Below are positions 51,801-59,847 of a stretch of DNA of 64,000 bases, one piece after another. Location: contig NZ_JAGTXB010000010.1 of NCBI RefSeq assembly GCF_018224885.1, positions 124,001-188,000 of the forward strand. The letters are read 5' to 3'. This stretch comes from Chitinophaga hostae. GTDB taxonomy: Bacteria > Bacteroidota > Bacteroidia > Chitinophagales > Chitinophagaceae. Under the pieces are notes generated by a model. The model saw only the letters and a list, made by a program, of their open reading frames with translations, had not been told where the DNA came from and did no database searches. A program made the position numbers and the translations under genes. The stretch's first letter is position 1. Each line of letters opens with the position of its first letter.

Positions 51801-52021
51801 ACATACAGGAACTGGTCCTGCAGCCGGGTGGCAAAAAAACCTTCCATCTGCTGCGGCGACATCCCTCCGTAAGGCTCTATTACATAGATAGTGGGCAAAT
51901 TGAGCTTAGGAAAAATATCGATGGGTATACTAAATATAGACAGCACCGCAAACAGCAACAGGCCGCCGGTGATCACCACCACGGCGATAGGCTTTTTCAG
52001 TGCCGAAGAAACGAAAGACAT
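48815..52021 (-). CDS. RND efflux transporter permease (AcrB/MexB-like)
   Basis: 1068 residues, twelve membrane helices and two large periplasmic loops. Starts 'SALKKPIAVVVITGGLLLF', with 'SIPIDIFPKLNLPTIYV' close behind. Helix 4 reads 'ALAIGILVDQATVTIENIHQ': the first Asp of the DD proton-relay pair of HAE1 pumps is present, but the second position is Gln. That makes the proton site unusual between multidrug (DD) and heavy-metal (single D) types. The exported substrate cannot be told from sequence. Confidence 0.93.
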   Translation of the reverse strand: MSFVSSALKKPIAVVVITGGLLLFAVLSIFSIPIDIFPKLNLPTIYVIEPYGGMSPQQMEGFFATRLQDQFLYVNGVKNISTKNIQGLTLLKLTFYENTDMAEASAQVALQVNRAMKFFPPGALPPQVMRFDASSLPVGELVFSSPKKSLKEIYDLAATRIRPMFASVPGLSAPPPFGANSRSVVVNVDPQKLRSFNLSADEVVEAIAKNNVMTPSGNIRINNTMFVTTINSLEKQVADFGDIPIVTNGNNNVFIRDVARVADATDVTVDYALVNGKRSVYIPVVKTADASTWEVVKTLKSKIPEMQSLLPDDVKVSYEFDQSVFVINAVKSLITEGALGALLTGLMVLLFLRDLRSCLVVVVTIPVAVLCAVMGLKLAGQTINIMTLSGLALAIGILVDQATVTIENIHQHLEMGKSKRQAIYDACEEIAFPLVLILLCILAVFAPSFIMTGVPRAMFLPLSLSIGFAMIASFFAAQTLVPVIANWWLKADRYQHAHAGLALDAAEIKEIDDHLHREQQRPEKATGFERFKLSFMRALENGMNKSRIVVTVYITGSLLLAGGCYLWIGKDLMPHVNAGQFQLRLRMPDGTRLERTEEGLHQVLAIVDSTVHGHVAISSAYVGLIPSSYGTSNLYVFNSGTHEAVLQVNLEEDYKVDIEKLKDELRANIKAKIPELRLSFEPIDLTEKIMSQGAATPIEVRVAGKDMRQISGYAQQLVDHLKNVPFLRDVQIAQPLHFPVISISIDRLKLAQMGLNIYQVARSVTASTSSSRFTEKNQWLDEKVAYTYQVQVQVPEYNMTALNDLKEIPLVKGQPRPVLADVATFSMTEMPGEFDRAGPRRFVTVSANISGKDLGAATAAVQKAISESGTPPKGLITELKGASSLLVETLGSLQNGLIVAVVVIFLLLAANYQSFKLSLVVLTTIPAVIAGALIALLLTGATLNLQSYMGMIMSTGVSVANAILIVTNAEKLRGEYRDARKAAVVSAGVRLRPILMTSLAMVAGMIPMASGLGEAGDQTAPLGRAVIGGLIASTFAALLILPQVYALMQRKAGYTSPSLMPSEQDDLK

Positions 52022-52031
52022 AATAAAACAT

Positions 52032-53429
52032 TTAGTTCAGATCAGGTAAAAGTTGTGAAATGGTGTTACCGGCATAAGCCGCGCGAAACAAGGCTTTCCA
52101 GGCAGCATCGCGGGTTTGTACCAGGTCGGTTTCAGCACGGTTCAATACAAATAAAGCAGTGGTTACCTCTATGATATTGGTAAGCCCTCCTTTATACAAT
52201 GCCATTTTCTGCCTGGCGGCTGCCCGCGCGGCGGCCAACTGCAAAGGCAGTTCCAGCAGTTTATCTTTCGATGTCTGAATATCCGATTGTGCCTGTTGCA
52301 ACAGCCCCGTAAGCGTGGTACGCGTGGTTTCCAGCTGTTGCTGTGCCACTTCTGACCTGTATTGCTGTACTGCCACTTTTTCGTGTGTTCGTTTCAGGTC
52401 CGTAAGATTGTAGGTGATCCCCAACCCCAGCAGGTAATTGTACCTGCTGTATCCCAGGCCACTCCACAGATTTTTGTCGTATACATCATTGAAGGATCCG
52501 CTGGAACCGCGCATCCATCCGGCTGCCATCAGGTTTACCTTTGGGAGCCGTGATTTACGGATCACCTGTTCTGATGCGCGCTGTTGCCGGTAAACGGCGT
52601 TGTAGTACTCCAGCATGGGATGACCACTGATACTATCCGGCGCCACCACGTCCAACAGGGAAAACAGGCGTTCATTGTTAACCGTATCGGGCTGTATCTG
52701 TGCAGTGTCCAACCCTGTAAAGGTGGATAGCCGGATGCGTACCTGGTTGTATTTATTTTTGATATCGAGAAGATTTAACCGTGCTTTGGATAACTCGGCC
52801 GCTGCTATGGCACTGTCTACACCAGGCTTCAGCCCATGTAACACCGTGGCGGTAACGGCCCTCAGCACTTCTGCATTTCGTTGGATATTATCGGAAGCAA
52901 TTTTGCGTAATGCCTGTAACCGCAGGCATTCGAGATAATTTTCGATGACGGCAACCGTAAGCTGGTTGGCTGTATTACTCAAATCAGTTTGCTGTACTTT
53001 GAGCGCCTGTGTTGCTTCTTTTTGTTCACTGCCGTATGCGCCAAAATTATATACTTCCCATGTCATGGCCGCCATAGCAATGTTGCCGCTCATCAGGGCA
53101 TTATTGTTTTCCGCACGGATCCCTCCGGAAGTAGACGGGATCATGCCCATGGTAAAATAGGATCCGTAGATACTGTTGTCTGTTCCCGCATCCAGCTGCT
53201 CATGCAGTTTTACGGCCGGGTACCAGTTATGCTTTGTGTCTGTAAGGCTGGCCTTGCCCGCTTTTACCTGGGCCTGTTTTGCTTTTAATGCCGGGTAATG
53301 CTCAAGGGTGAGCGCAATAGCCCGGTGCAGCGAAAAGCTATCCGCTGCAGATTGTGCGAACAAAGAAGTGAAGGGAAAAATACATAGCAACCACCAACAC
53401 CACTTTCTCGCGATCATATGTAAATTCAT
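52032..53429 (-). CDS. TolC-family outer-membrane efflux channel
   Basis: 465 residues with a signal peptide ending at 'FTSLFAQ'. Two OEP repeats with long coiled-coil helices, e.g. 'LHRAIALTLEHYPALKAKQA' (first repeat) and the Ala/Gln-rich 'AAARAAARQKMALYKGGLTN' (second repeat). 10 nt before the permease gene. Outer-membrane exit duct of the tripartite pump. Confidence 0.92.
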   Translation of the reverse strand: MNLHMIARKWCWWLLCIFPFTSLFAQSAADSFSLHRAIALTLEHYPALKAKQAQVKAGKASLTDTKHNWYPAVKLHEQLDAGTDNSIYGSYFTMGMIPSTSGGIRAENNNALMSGNIAMAAMTWEVYNFGAYGSEQKEATQALKVQQTDLSNTANQLTVAVIENYLECLRLQALRKIASDNIQRNAEVLRAVTATVLHGLKPGVDSAIAAAELSKARLNLLDIKNKYNQVRIRLSTFTGLDTAQIQPDTVNNERLFSLLDVVAPDSISGHPMLEYYNAVYRQQRASEQVIRKSRLPKVNLMAAGWMRGSSGSFNDVYDKNLWSGLGYSRYNYLLGLGITYNLTDLKRTHEKVAVQQYRSEVAQQQLETTRTTLTGLLQQAQSDIQTSKDKLLELPLQLAAARAAARQKMALYKGGLTNIIEVTTALFVLNRAETDLVQTRDAAWKALFRAAYAGNTISQLLPDLN

Positions 53430-53477
53430 AAGTCGCTGAAAAAAGAATGAAATAAAAGAAAATAGATAAACGGGTTA

Positions 53478-53834
53478 TCAGGCGGTGGGCGGGCCTCTCC
53501 AGCTTCTCAGCGGTATGGGTACGCTGAGGTAAGGATTAAAATAAAATCCCTGGGGGACTTTGTCTACATAAATAAATTCTGCGGTAACTACTGACAGGAA
53601 TAAAGGGCAAACCCTTTCATGGCCATGGCTGTCGTTGATACCCACCGGCCGGCGTTTAAACCTGTTTATTGTAGCCCGGAGCCGGGGTGCTTTTATGGCA
53701 GCGTTAGTAGCAGCCATCCGGGTTTCATGAATATTACCGGCGGCTGTTTTTTGTACAAACAGGCTATGCCCCTGCAATTGCGGCAGGATCATCACACTGA
53801 TCAATACAAAAAATAATTGCCTGAATAATTTCAT
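53478..53834 (-). CDS. Small secreted protein heading the RND operon
   Basis: 118 residues. Signal peptide 'MKLFRQLFFVLISVMILPQL', then a basic region ('APRLRATINRFKRRPVG'), 'NDSHGHERVCPLF' and the end 'VPIPLRSWRGPPTA'. Bacteroidota RND metal pumps are often preceded by small secreted proteins ending in a similar W-PP motif; this could be a diverged one (inference). The His/Cys-containing 'HGHERVC' might bind metal. 48 nt before the TolC gene, same strand. Confidence 0.5.
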   Translation of the reverse strand: MKLFRQLFFVLISVMILPQLQGHSLFVQKTAAGNIHETRMAATNAAIKAPRLRATINRFKRRPVGINDSHGHERVCPLFLSVVTAEFIYVDKVPQGFYFNPYLSVPIPLRSWRGPPTA

Positions 53835-53922
53835 GTGGTATACAGCTATGAATTCACTAAGGTATTCAATACTGGCAGGTAAAGTACAATATTGCCCGGT
53901 ATTTTAACCAAATTTTAATCTG

Positions 53923-54741
53923 CTAGAAAAAACAAACCAGGCAAAGTTCTTCCATTTTTAAAAGGGCATTGGCCAGGCGGAAATCCTGCATATTCAGGCA
54001 GGCGAAAGATTGGTATTCATCCAGCACCGTTCCTACGGCTACTATTTTCAGGTCCTTCGCATCAATTTGTTCATTGACAAAATCGAGTATCGCTTTTGCA
54101 AAATCTTCTGCAGCCACAATCTCTTCATAGGCAGCCGGATCCGGCGCCTCCAGCGTGATACCGGCTTCCTGTAAAGGCCTAAGTTCATTGAGACTGTCGA
54201 TACCAATGGCAGCAAATTCCTGCCATTCAAATTCCACTACGTTACCGGTGGCAGACAAAGCCGCATGCAATTCTTCCCAGATAGCCACTGAGTTGGGGGA
54301 TACAATTTCCGGTAACCGGCCAATCAGTTCTTCGGCATCGTCTTCTTTAAAAATATCAAGGTACAATTGCTCCAGTGGCTCACGGGCATTGGTCATGCCA
54401 TTCAGCTTTTCCAGCAACTTCAGTTCCTGTATCAGGGTGTTCCAACGCAACAACAGTTCTTCCTCATCTTCCTCATTCATATCATCAGTGATCAATACTG
54501 CCTTGTCCTGCAGCTTGTAATTATCCAGCCTGCTTTTGCGGATAAGCAATTCGTGCATACCAAAGGAAAGCTCATAGGAGGCGTAATTAAGAAATGAAGT
54601 GCCGATGAGCACTTTGTCCTTAAATATTTCATGTACCACGCTTTCTTTGGTATCTATGTGCGAATAACCGGTATCTCTCCCATAGGTCTGTGTTAACCAG
54701 GTAAAATCTTCACGTGAAATTTCAGGTATCTGAACTGGCAT
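53923..54741 (-). CDS. Hypothetical acidic cytosolic protein
   Basis: 272 residues from ATG 54739-54741 ('MPVQIPEISREDF'); the longer TTG frame (54765) overlaps a perfect -7 box. No signal or membrane segment; strongly acidic in the middle ('DDMNEEDEEELLL'). It has a C-terminal domain with 'EDFAKAILDFVNEQIDAKDL' and ends in 'LCLVCFF'. Not recognised. Confidence 0.6.
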   Translation of the reverse strand: MPVQIPEISREDFTWLTQTYGRDTGYSHIDTKESVVHEIFKDKVLIGTSFLNYASYELSFGMHELLIRKSRLDNYKLQDKAVLITDDMNEEDEEELLLRWNTLIQELKLLEKLNGMTNAREPLEQLYLDIFKEDDAEELIGRLPEIVSPNSVAIWEELHAALSATGNVVEFEWQEFAAIGIDSLNELRPLQEAGITLEAPDPAAYEEIVAAEDFAKAILDFVNEQIDAKDLKIVAVGTVLDEYQSFACLNMQDFRLANALLKMEELCLVCFF

Positions 54742-54762
54742 ATAATTTAATCCGATGAGGAA

Positions 54763-54770
54763 CAAAAATA
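54763..54770 (-). promoter_or_regulatory. -7 box of the acidic hypothetical gene
   Basis: Perfect TATTTTTG on the minus strand, leader about 18 nt to ATG 54741; excludes the TTG start at 54763-54765. Confidence 0.5.
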
Positions 54771-54776
54771 GTTAAT

Positions 54777-54925
54777 ACTTTGATTAAAGTGATTAATTTG
54801 ATGAGCCTGGTGAGCGGAGATTAACTGCTGATCATAAAAGCGCAGGACCCGTCTGATATTTTATCAGGTGGGTCCTGCACTTTTATGATCAGCAGGATCA
54901 TCAAATGAATCACCTTAATCAAAGT
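54777..54925. repeat. Type B palindrome, copy B2
   Basis: 150-bp two-tier palindrome. Outer 28-bp arms 54777-54804 and 54898-54925 (ACTTTGATTAAAGTGATT type, few mismatches). Inner 33-bp arms 54826-54858 and 54862-54894 with a 3-nt loop, including ATAAAAGCGCAGGACCCG. The stop of the outer-membrane protein gene (54919-54921) is inside the outer arm. Core pattern shared with B1, 16 kb away. Confidence 0.88.
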
Positions 54926-55938
54926 CGGAATTTGAGGCCCGCATTTACCCCAAGGCCACCTATATTGATATATGATTTCAGGTCATTGGAGGGCTTGTTA
55001 TCATCCTTATAAATTACTTTGGTACCCTGTTGATTTACCGGTGTGTTGGAATTCTGGTCCAGCGTGGTTTGATAAACGGTATTTTTTTCCGCTACGCTCA
55101 GGTCTTTCAGTGAGCGTTTTGATAACTCCTGTATGGGTGCGCCGGTAGCGCCATTGATCAGGGTATTGGTTTCCTCATACCGCGTGATTTCTTTTTCTTT
55201 ACTTCTTACCGGTATGTTCCTGTATTCTGTTTCCACGAACACATCAAACCGGGATGCCACCTGGAAAGACACGCCCAATGCGCCCTGGAAGCCAATTGTT
55301 ATATTGGGTTTGATTTCTTCCTTCCGGCTGATGGCGGTATGTATCTGCGAACCGGGAGGCACCGGCAAACCTGCAGGCGGCGTGGATGTTTGGCTGGCAT
55401 CTGTTTCAATATAGAGGCGTCCCCATAACGGAACTACCACGCCAAAACGCACATAGGGATTTACTTTTTCGAAACCGGGGCTCACCACAAGACTGGGCGC
55501 AAAATCCACCGCATTTACATAACCATGCGATTCCACATGTCCCAGTTCCCTGGTTGATCCTTTCAGCGTTGTTTGTTGACGGGTCATCAGGTTTTTCTTG
55601 CTATGGAAGTAGTTAAACGTTCCTTCTACTGCCAGGTACCTGTTGATGTTATAACCAACAGACAAGCCGCCTCTGAACCCCTCTCCGTACGACCCGGTAA
55701 GCACTTTGCGGCTGATGGTATCCAAACCTGCGCCTGGCGCAAATTCTGTGCGCAGGTCCTGTGGAGGATACGGGCCTACATTGGGAAACTGTCCCGGAGA
55801 TACACTAAAGAAATAACCTCCGGCTACTTTTAAATACCATTTTGAGTGGGAAGATGTGTTGGGAGCGTTTTGGGCCTGGGTCGCAACTGAAACAGCCATC
55901 AACAGCGCGGCTGCACCAAACAAACGTAGTTTTTTCAT
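54919..55938 (-). CDS. Outer-membrane beta-barrel protein
   Basis: 339 residues from ATG 55936-55938 ('MKKLRLFGAAALLMAVSVAT'; signal peptide ends near 'TQAQ'). Repeated amphipathic strands with aromatic/Gly pattern ('GFRGGLSVGYNINRYLAVEG', 'PYVRFGVVVPLWGRLY') and a final strand 'GGLGVNAGLKFRL' ending in a Leu typical of barrel sorting signals. OmpA-N/porin-like barrel of unknown function. The upstream gap holds an inverted repeat. Confidence 0.82.
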   Translation of the reverse strand: MKKLRLFGAAALLMAVSVATQAQNAPNTSSHSKWYLKVAGGYFFSVSPGQFPNVGPYPPQDLRTEFAPGAGLDTISRKVLTGSYGEGFRGGLSVGYNINRYLAVEGTFNYFHSKKNLMTRQQTTLKGSTRELGHVESHGYVNAVDFAPSLVVSPGFEKVNPYVRFGVVVPLWGRLYIETDASQTSTPPAGLPVPPGSQIHTAISRKEEIKPNITIGFQGALGVSFQVASRFDVFVETEYRNIPVRSKEKEITRYEETNTLINGATGAPIQELSKRSLKDLSVAEKNTVYQTTLDQNSNTPVNQQGTKVIYKDDNKPSNDLKSYINIGGLGVNAGLKFRL

Positions 55939-55940
55939 AT

Positions 55941-56006
55941 GCAATGGTTTTGGTGTATTGGATTAAACTATTGAAAGTTAATAAATTATTACCAAAAAAC
56001 CATTGC
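55941..56006. repeat. Inverted repeat upstream of the barrel-protein gene
   Basis: GCAATGGTTTTGGT (55941-55954) against ACCAAAAAACCATTGC (55991-56006), two-nt bulge, 36-nt loop. It directly precedes the ATG at 55938 and lies 13 nt below the BamA-like gene's stop. May be a terminator or a translation-control hairpin. Confidence 0.5.
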
Positions 56007-56018
56007 TGAAACCGCCTG

Positions 56019-57203
56019 TTAAAATGCTTCCGCCAGCGACAGATACAATCCTTTTTGCCTTGATTCACCACTGCGTTTTTCTCCCACGGCATAGTCTATA
56101 CGAATAGTAAGCCGGGCATTTTCGTCGTAGAAGTAACGGATACCTGCCCCATAGCTGGGCTTAAATCCGCCGAAGCGGAAATCATGATTGCTGAACACTG
56201 TGCCCGTTCCTGCAAAGGCTGCCAGCGCAAATTTGGGTTTGATATCCACAAACCAGATATGAATACGCATTTTGGGATCCACGAGATAGCGATATTCTGC
56301 CTGACCAGCCAGGTAGTTCTGGTTCCGGTATCTGCCTGCATAGTATCCACGCATGATCTGGTCATTTCCCATTTCGGGCAACAGGTAAAACGGCAGATTA
56401 TCTCCCTGCAGGCTGTTGAAAATACCATGGAAGCCCAGGGTACTTTTCCGGGAGAAAGCAATAAAATGTGTACCCTGCGCCTCAAGCTTAAAAAGCGGGT
56501 GCTTGCTCAGGAAAGCCGGTGCATATGCGGCGTTCAGCTTCAGCCACCATCCGCGCCTGGTAAAGTTTTCATTGTCGCGGTTATCAAAAATACCGGTCAG
56601 TCCAAGAAAGGTAACATAGCCTCCTTCCTTGTCTACCAGCGGCACAGTGGTATAAATACCTTTACTATCGCCGCTGCCATAAGTATCGTGCTGGTACAGG
56701 ACGGAAGCCCCTGCGTAGAAATGCCCGCTCACGCGCCGCTCCCCTTCCACCTGGACTTTATACCGCGTGTTTTTTACCAGCGACCGGTTATCATAATGCG
56801 TGGTATCCCCGATACCAAAAAAGTAAAGCGGGTAATTATGGTAACGCAGGTTGCTTTTAAAGTGCCAGGTATTGGACCGGGTCCAGATATTTGTTTTGAG
56901 ATCTATTTTAAACTGCTTCTCCGTGGTAACGGCAGGGATCAGGTTAATGGTAGAGTTGCGTGTGCTGCGATCCGGATTTTTATTATCCGTATAAAAGGCA
57001 TACAACATGGCAGCCCCAATTTCCAGTCCTTTTTCCTGGGAATAGCCAAGTACGGGTAACGGAAAGAAACTACGTTTACGCAACCATAAACTGTCGTATA
57101 GACCTTCCCGTGAGGGGGTATTGTTGGTAACGCTATCCTGTTGTGCCCTTGCGCCTGCTGCTAATAAAATCAATAAAGCCGTGATATGGAGGTTTTTACG
57201 CAT
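56019..57203 (-). CDS. BamA/Omp85-superfamily outer-membrane barrel
   Basis: 394 residues; signal peptide 'MRKNLHITALLILLAAGARA'. No POTRA repeats visible: it is essentially a C-terminal barrel (bacterial surface antigen domain). 'YFFGIGDTTHYDNRSLVKN', 'LGLTGIFDNRDNENFTRRGW' and 'GAGIRYFYDENARLTIRIDY' are typical of the Omp85 barrel, the last preceding the final strands. Such short Omp85-like proteins are common in Bacteroidota; function unknown. A -7 box sits 7 nt from the ATG. Confidence 0.85.
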   Translation of the reverse strand: MRKNLHITALLILLAAGARAQQDSVTNNTPSREGLYDSLWLRKRSFFPLPVLGYSQEKGLEIGAAMLYAFYTDNKNPDRSTRNSTINLIPAVTTEKQFKIDLKTNIWTRSNTWHFKSNLRYHNYPLYFFGIGDTTHYDNRSLVKNTRYKVQVEGERRVSGHFYAGASVLYQHDTYGSGDSKGIYTTVPLVDKEGGYVTFLGLTGIFDNRDNENFTRRGWWLKLNAAYAPAFLSKHPLFKLEAQGTHFIAFSRKSTLGFHGIFNSLQGDNLPFYLLPEMGNDQIMRGYYAGRYRNQNYLAGQAEYRYLVDPKMRIHIWFVDIKPKFALAAFAGTGTVFSNHDFRFGGFKPSYGAGIRYFYDENARLTIRIDYAVGEKRSGESRQKGLYLSLAEAF

Positions 57204-57210
57204 AAGGGTG

Positions 57211-57218
57211 CAAATGTA
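57211..57218 (-). promoter_or_regulatory. -7 box very close to the BamA-like start
   Basis: Perfect TACATTTG on the minus strand with only 7 nt before the ATG at 57203; predicted leader of a few nt. Confidence 0.45.
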
Positions 57219-57289
57219 AAGAAATTACACGGAGCGGGCTTTCGGCCGGGAAATTTTTTCCGGCCGGGAACTGGAAAGGTTGGCCGCAA

Positions 57290-57568
57290 CTACGGCCTGT
57301 CGGAATGGCCCAGGCTTTTTTCTGGGTTTACCCGGTCGCGTACCTGTTGTTTCAGGATTTTGATTTCCGGGAAATGCCCTGCTTCTTTGCGGTCAAATAT
57401 AATTTCTTCATTAAGCGATATGATATAGGTGCCGCCGGTTTCGCTGGGACGCAGGGTTACCCCGCCCAGTTCCGTTGCAAAAGTAGTAAGCAGTTCCTGG
57501 GCCATATAGGCAGCACGCAGCAGCCAGCCGCATTTAGGACAATATTCGATCGTGATTAAAGGCTTCAT
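57290..57568 (-). CDS. Rdx (SelT/SelW/SelH) family redox protein
   Basis: 92 residues from ATG 57566-57568 ('MKPLITIEYCPKCGWLLRAA'); an alternative ATG lies 7 codons upstream. The thioredoxin-like CxxC motif is 'CPKC', with Cys where eukaryotic SelW has Sec. 'RAAYMAQELLTTFATELGGV', 'GGTYIISLNEEIIFDRKEAG' and 'FPEIKILKQQVRD' complete the family pattern. Role presumably thiol redox; partners unknown. Confidence 0.88.
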   Translation of the reverse strand: MKPLITIEYCPKCGWLLRAAYMAQELLTTFATELGGVTLRPSETGGTYIISLNEEIIFDRKEAGHFPEIKILKQQVRDRVNPEKSLGHSDRP

Positions 57569-57825
57569 TGACGTCGTTATTTTAAGCATTTATCCGGGTT
57601 AATCGCCCCTCCGGGCAAATTTCCCCCTTCACAAAAAAATAAAATTTTGGCGAAAGATACGACCCTATTTGGTTTATAGGTATATAACACTAAATACACC
57701 GGCCTTTAATTCACTTTTTATCTCAACTTACTTTGAATCGTGGCACATTATCTTTAATTTTAACCTATATTATGGTGGACCGTCCCCGAATCGCTCCACC
57801 CTTGTCACAGCCAACACTTTACACT

Positions 57826-59847
57826 ATGCTGCCGGCCGGTCCTTTGAGTAAATGCGTTTTAATCCCACTTTACCTCCTGTTGTTGTCGTCCGCGGCCGCA
57901 GCACAGCAGGCAACGAGTGATTCATTACAGTCATTACTGCGATCGCACGAAAAGAAAGATACTGCCAGGGCCAACCTGTTAAACCAGGTTTCGAGAAGCT
58001 ATTTTACCAAAGACGCCGTTACTGCTGCCAGGTATGCCGACGAGGCCCTTCATATCAGCGACAGTCTTCATTATACCAAGGGAAAAATATGGGCATTACG
58101 CAACCTGGCCCTGGTAGAAAATACCAAAGGTCATCTTGACCAGCAGATGCAACTCACCCTTAACGCCCTCCAGCTTGCCGAAGCAACCGGTGATCCCTAT
58201 ACGCTGGGAGTACTGAATAATGATGTAGGTAACATTTTCACGGAGCTCAACAGCCCCCGTGATGCCCTCGCTTACCTGAAAATATCCCTGGCCATCAAAT
58301 TAAAGCGGAACGAAAAAACGGAGATCGCGAAAACGCTGAACAATATCGGATCCGCCTATATCTCTCTGAAAATGTACGATTCCGCCATGTACTTCCTTCA
58401 GCGGGCGGAAAAAATAAAGTTAGCATTGAACGACCAGAAAGGGCTGGCCTTTACTTATGAAAACATGGGTATTGTGGCCCTGGTACAGGAACATTACGAG
58501 GACGCCCTCCGTTACCACCGGATGTCGGCCACCTATTATAAAGAAGCAGCTAACCTGCCCGGAGTGGTGAAAGCCAGCCTGAACCTGGCAGAAGTGCAAA
58601 TCATGCTGGGCAACCTGAAGGATGCTGATAAGAACCTGGACACCGCCAAAGCGTTGAACGACAAACTGGGAAATTTCAAAAATGAAATGATCTATTACAA
58701 GATCCGCTATGAGCTGGATTCTGCCAGGAACGACTATGTAGCCGCCTTTGATCATTATAAGGAATTCAGCAAACGTAACATCGACTTCTTCAACCAGGAA
58801 AAAGGCCGCCAGATATCCCGTTCGGAAGAAAGATATGAGTCAGAGAAAAAACAACGCGAGAACATTCTCCTGAAAAAAGAGCAGCATATGCACCTGGCCA
58901 CCATACAGCAACAACGGGTGCTGGTATTGTCGGCCGCCGCATTGTTCCTCGCATTACTGCTGATTACCGTAATGGTGTACCGCCTGTACAAAAGGCAGCA
59001 GGAACTTTACCTGGAACTCAACAACAAGAACAGGGAAGTATCCATGCAGAACCGTATTATCCTGGAACAGAATGCTACGCTGGAAAATCTCAACCAGGTA
59101 AAAGACAAAATATTCTCGGTTATTTCCCATGACCTTCGCTCGCCGCTGGCCATCCTGGAGGGTTTGCTGTTTCTGCTCAAAGATGAAAAAATTGATGCTG
59201 GCCAGTTCCGGATGTATACCGATGAACTGTGGAGGGATGTAAAAAATACGGCCTATATGATGGATAACATGTTGCAATGGGCCAGTAACCAGATGAAAGG
59301 CATCGGCGTAAAACCCGATGATTTTGATGTTACCCTGCTGCTGAGCCGGGAATTTGACCTGCTGCACACTTTGGCCAGACAAAAAGAAGTAAAGTTATCG
59401 CATGAACTAAATCAAAGCATCTTTGTATACGCAGATCCGGATATGATCCGGCTCGTGTTGCGTAACCTGATTAACAATGCCATTAAATTCACCCCTTCCG
59501 GCGGTGAGGTGATGATCACCGCACAACAGCATAATGAAACGGCCGAAATTACGGTGAAAGACAATGGCACAGGCATTCCGCTCGAGAACCAGCACCGCAT
59601 TTTCTCCAATATCTACTACTCTACCACTGGTACACAAAATGAAAAAGGTTGTGGCCTGGGATTACATCTTTCCAAAGACTTTGTAGAACGTAATCAGGGC
59701 CAGATCTGGTTTAACAGTATGCCTGGCAGCGGCAGCAGCTTCTCCTTTACCCTGCCGTTATCCGACGACCAGGACCTCAATCCGCGGGGCTACACCGTGG
59801 TAGTACAGGACCATCCGCTGGGCGGCGTAAGTTTGCTCAGGCGATGA
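57826..59847 (+). CDS. TPR-containing hybrid-type membrane sensor histidine kinase
   Basis: 673 residues from ATG 57826, which begins a clean signal sequence ('MLPAGPLSKCVLIPLYLLLL'); the frame is open upstream via TTG. A periplasmic part of about 330 residues consists of TPR repeats ('LNNIGSAYISLKMYDSAMYF', 'ENMGIVALVQEHYEDALRYH'). One membrane helix ('VLVLSAAALFLALLLITVMV'), a coiled coil, then kinase: H-box 'SVISHDLRSPLAILEG', N-box 'LRNLINNAIKFTP', G1 'DNGTGIP', G2 'GCGLGLHL'. No receiver domain and no adjacent response regulator. Its TGA abuts the Lrp stop without a gap. Confidence 0.9.
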   Translation: MLPAGPLSKCVLIPLYLLLLSSAAAAQQATSDSLQSLLRSHEKKDTARANLLNQVSRSYFTKDAVTAARYADEALHISDSLHYTKGKIWALRNLALVENTKGHLDQQMQLTLNALQLAEATGDPYTLGVLNNDVGNIFTELNSPRDALAYLKISLAIKLKRNEKTEIAKTLNNIGSAYISLKMYDSAMYFLQRAEKIKLALNDQKGLAFTYENMGIVALVQEHYEDALRYHRMSATYYKEAANLPGVVKASLNLAEVQIMLGNLKDADKNLDTAKALNDKLGNFKNEMIYYKIRYELDSARNDYVAAFDHYKEFSKRNIDFFNQEKGRQISRSEERYESEKKQRENILLKKEQHMHLATIQQQRVLVLSAAALFLALLLITVMVYRLYKRQQELYLELNNKNREVSMQNRIILEQNATLENLNQVKDKIFSVISHDLRSPLAILEGLLFLLKDEKIDAGQFRMYTDELWRDVKNTAYMMDNMLQWASNQMKGIGVKPDDFDVTLLLSREFDLLHTLARQKEVKLSHELNQSIFVYADPDMIRLVLRNLINNAIKFTPSGGEVMITAQQHNETAEITVKDNGTGIPLENQHRIFSNIYYSTTGTQNEKGCGLGLHLSKDFVERNQGQIWFNSMPGSGSSFSFTLPLSDDQDLNPRGYTVVVQDHPLGGVSLLRR

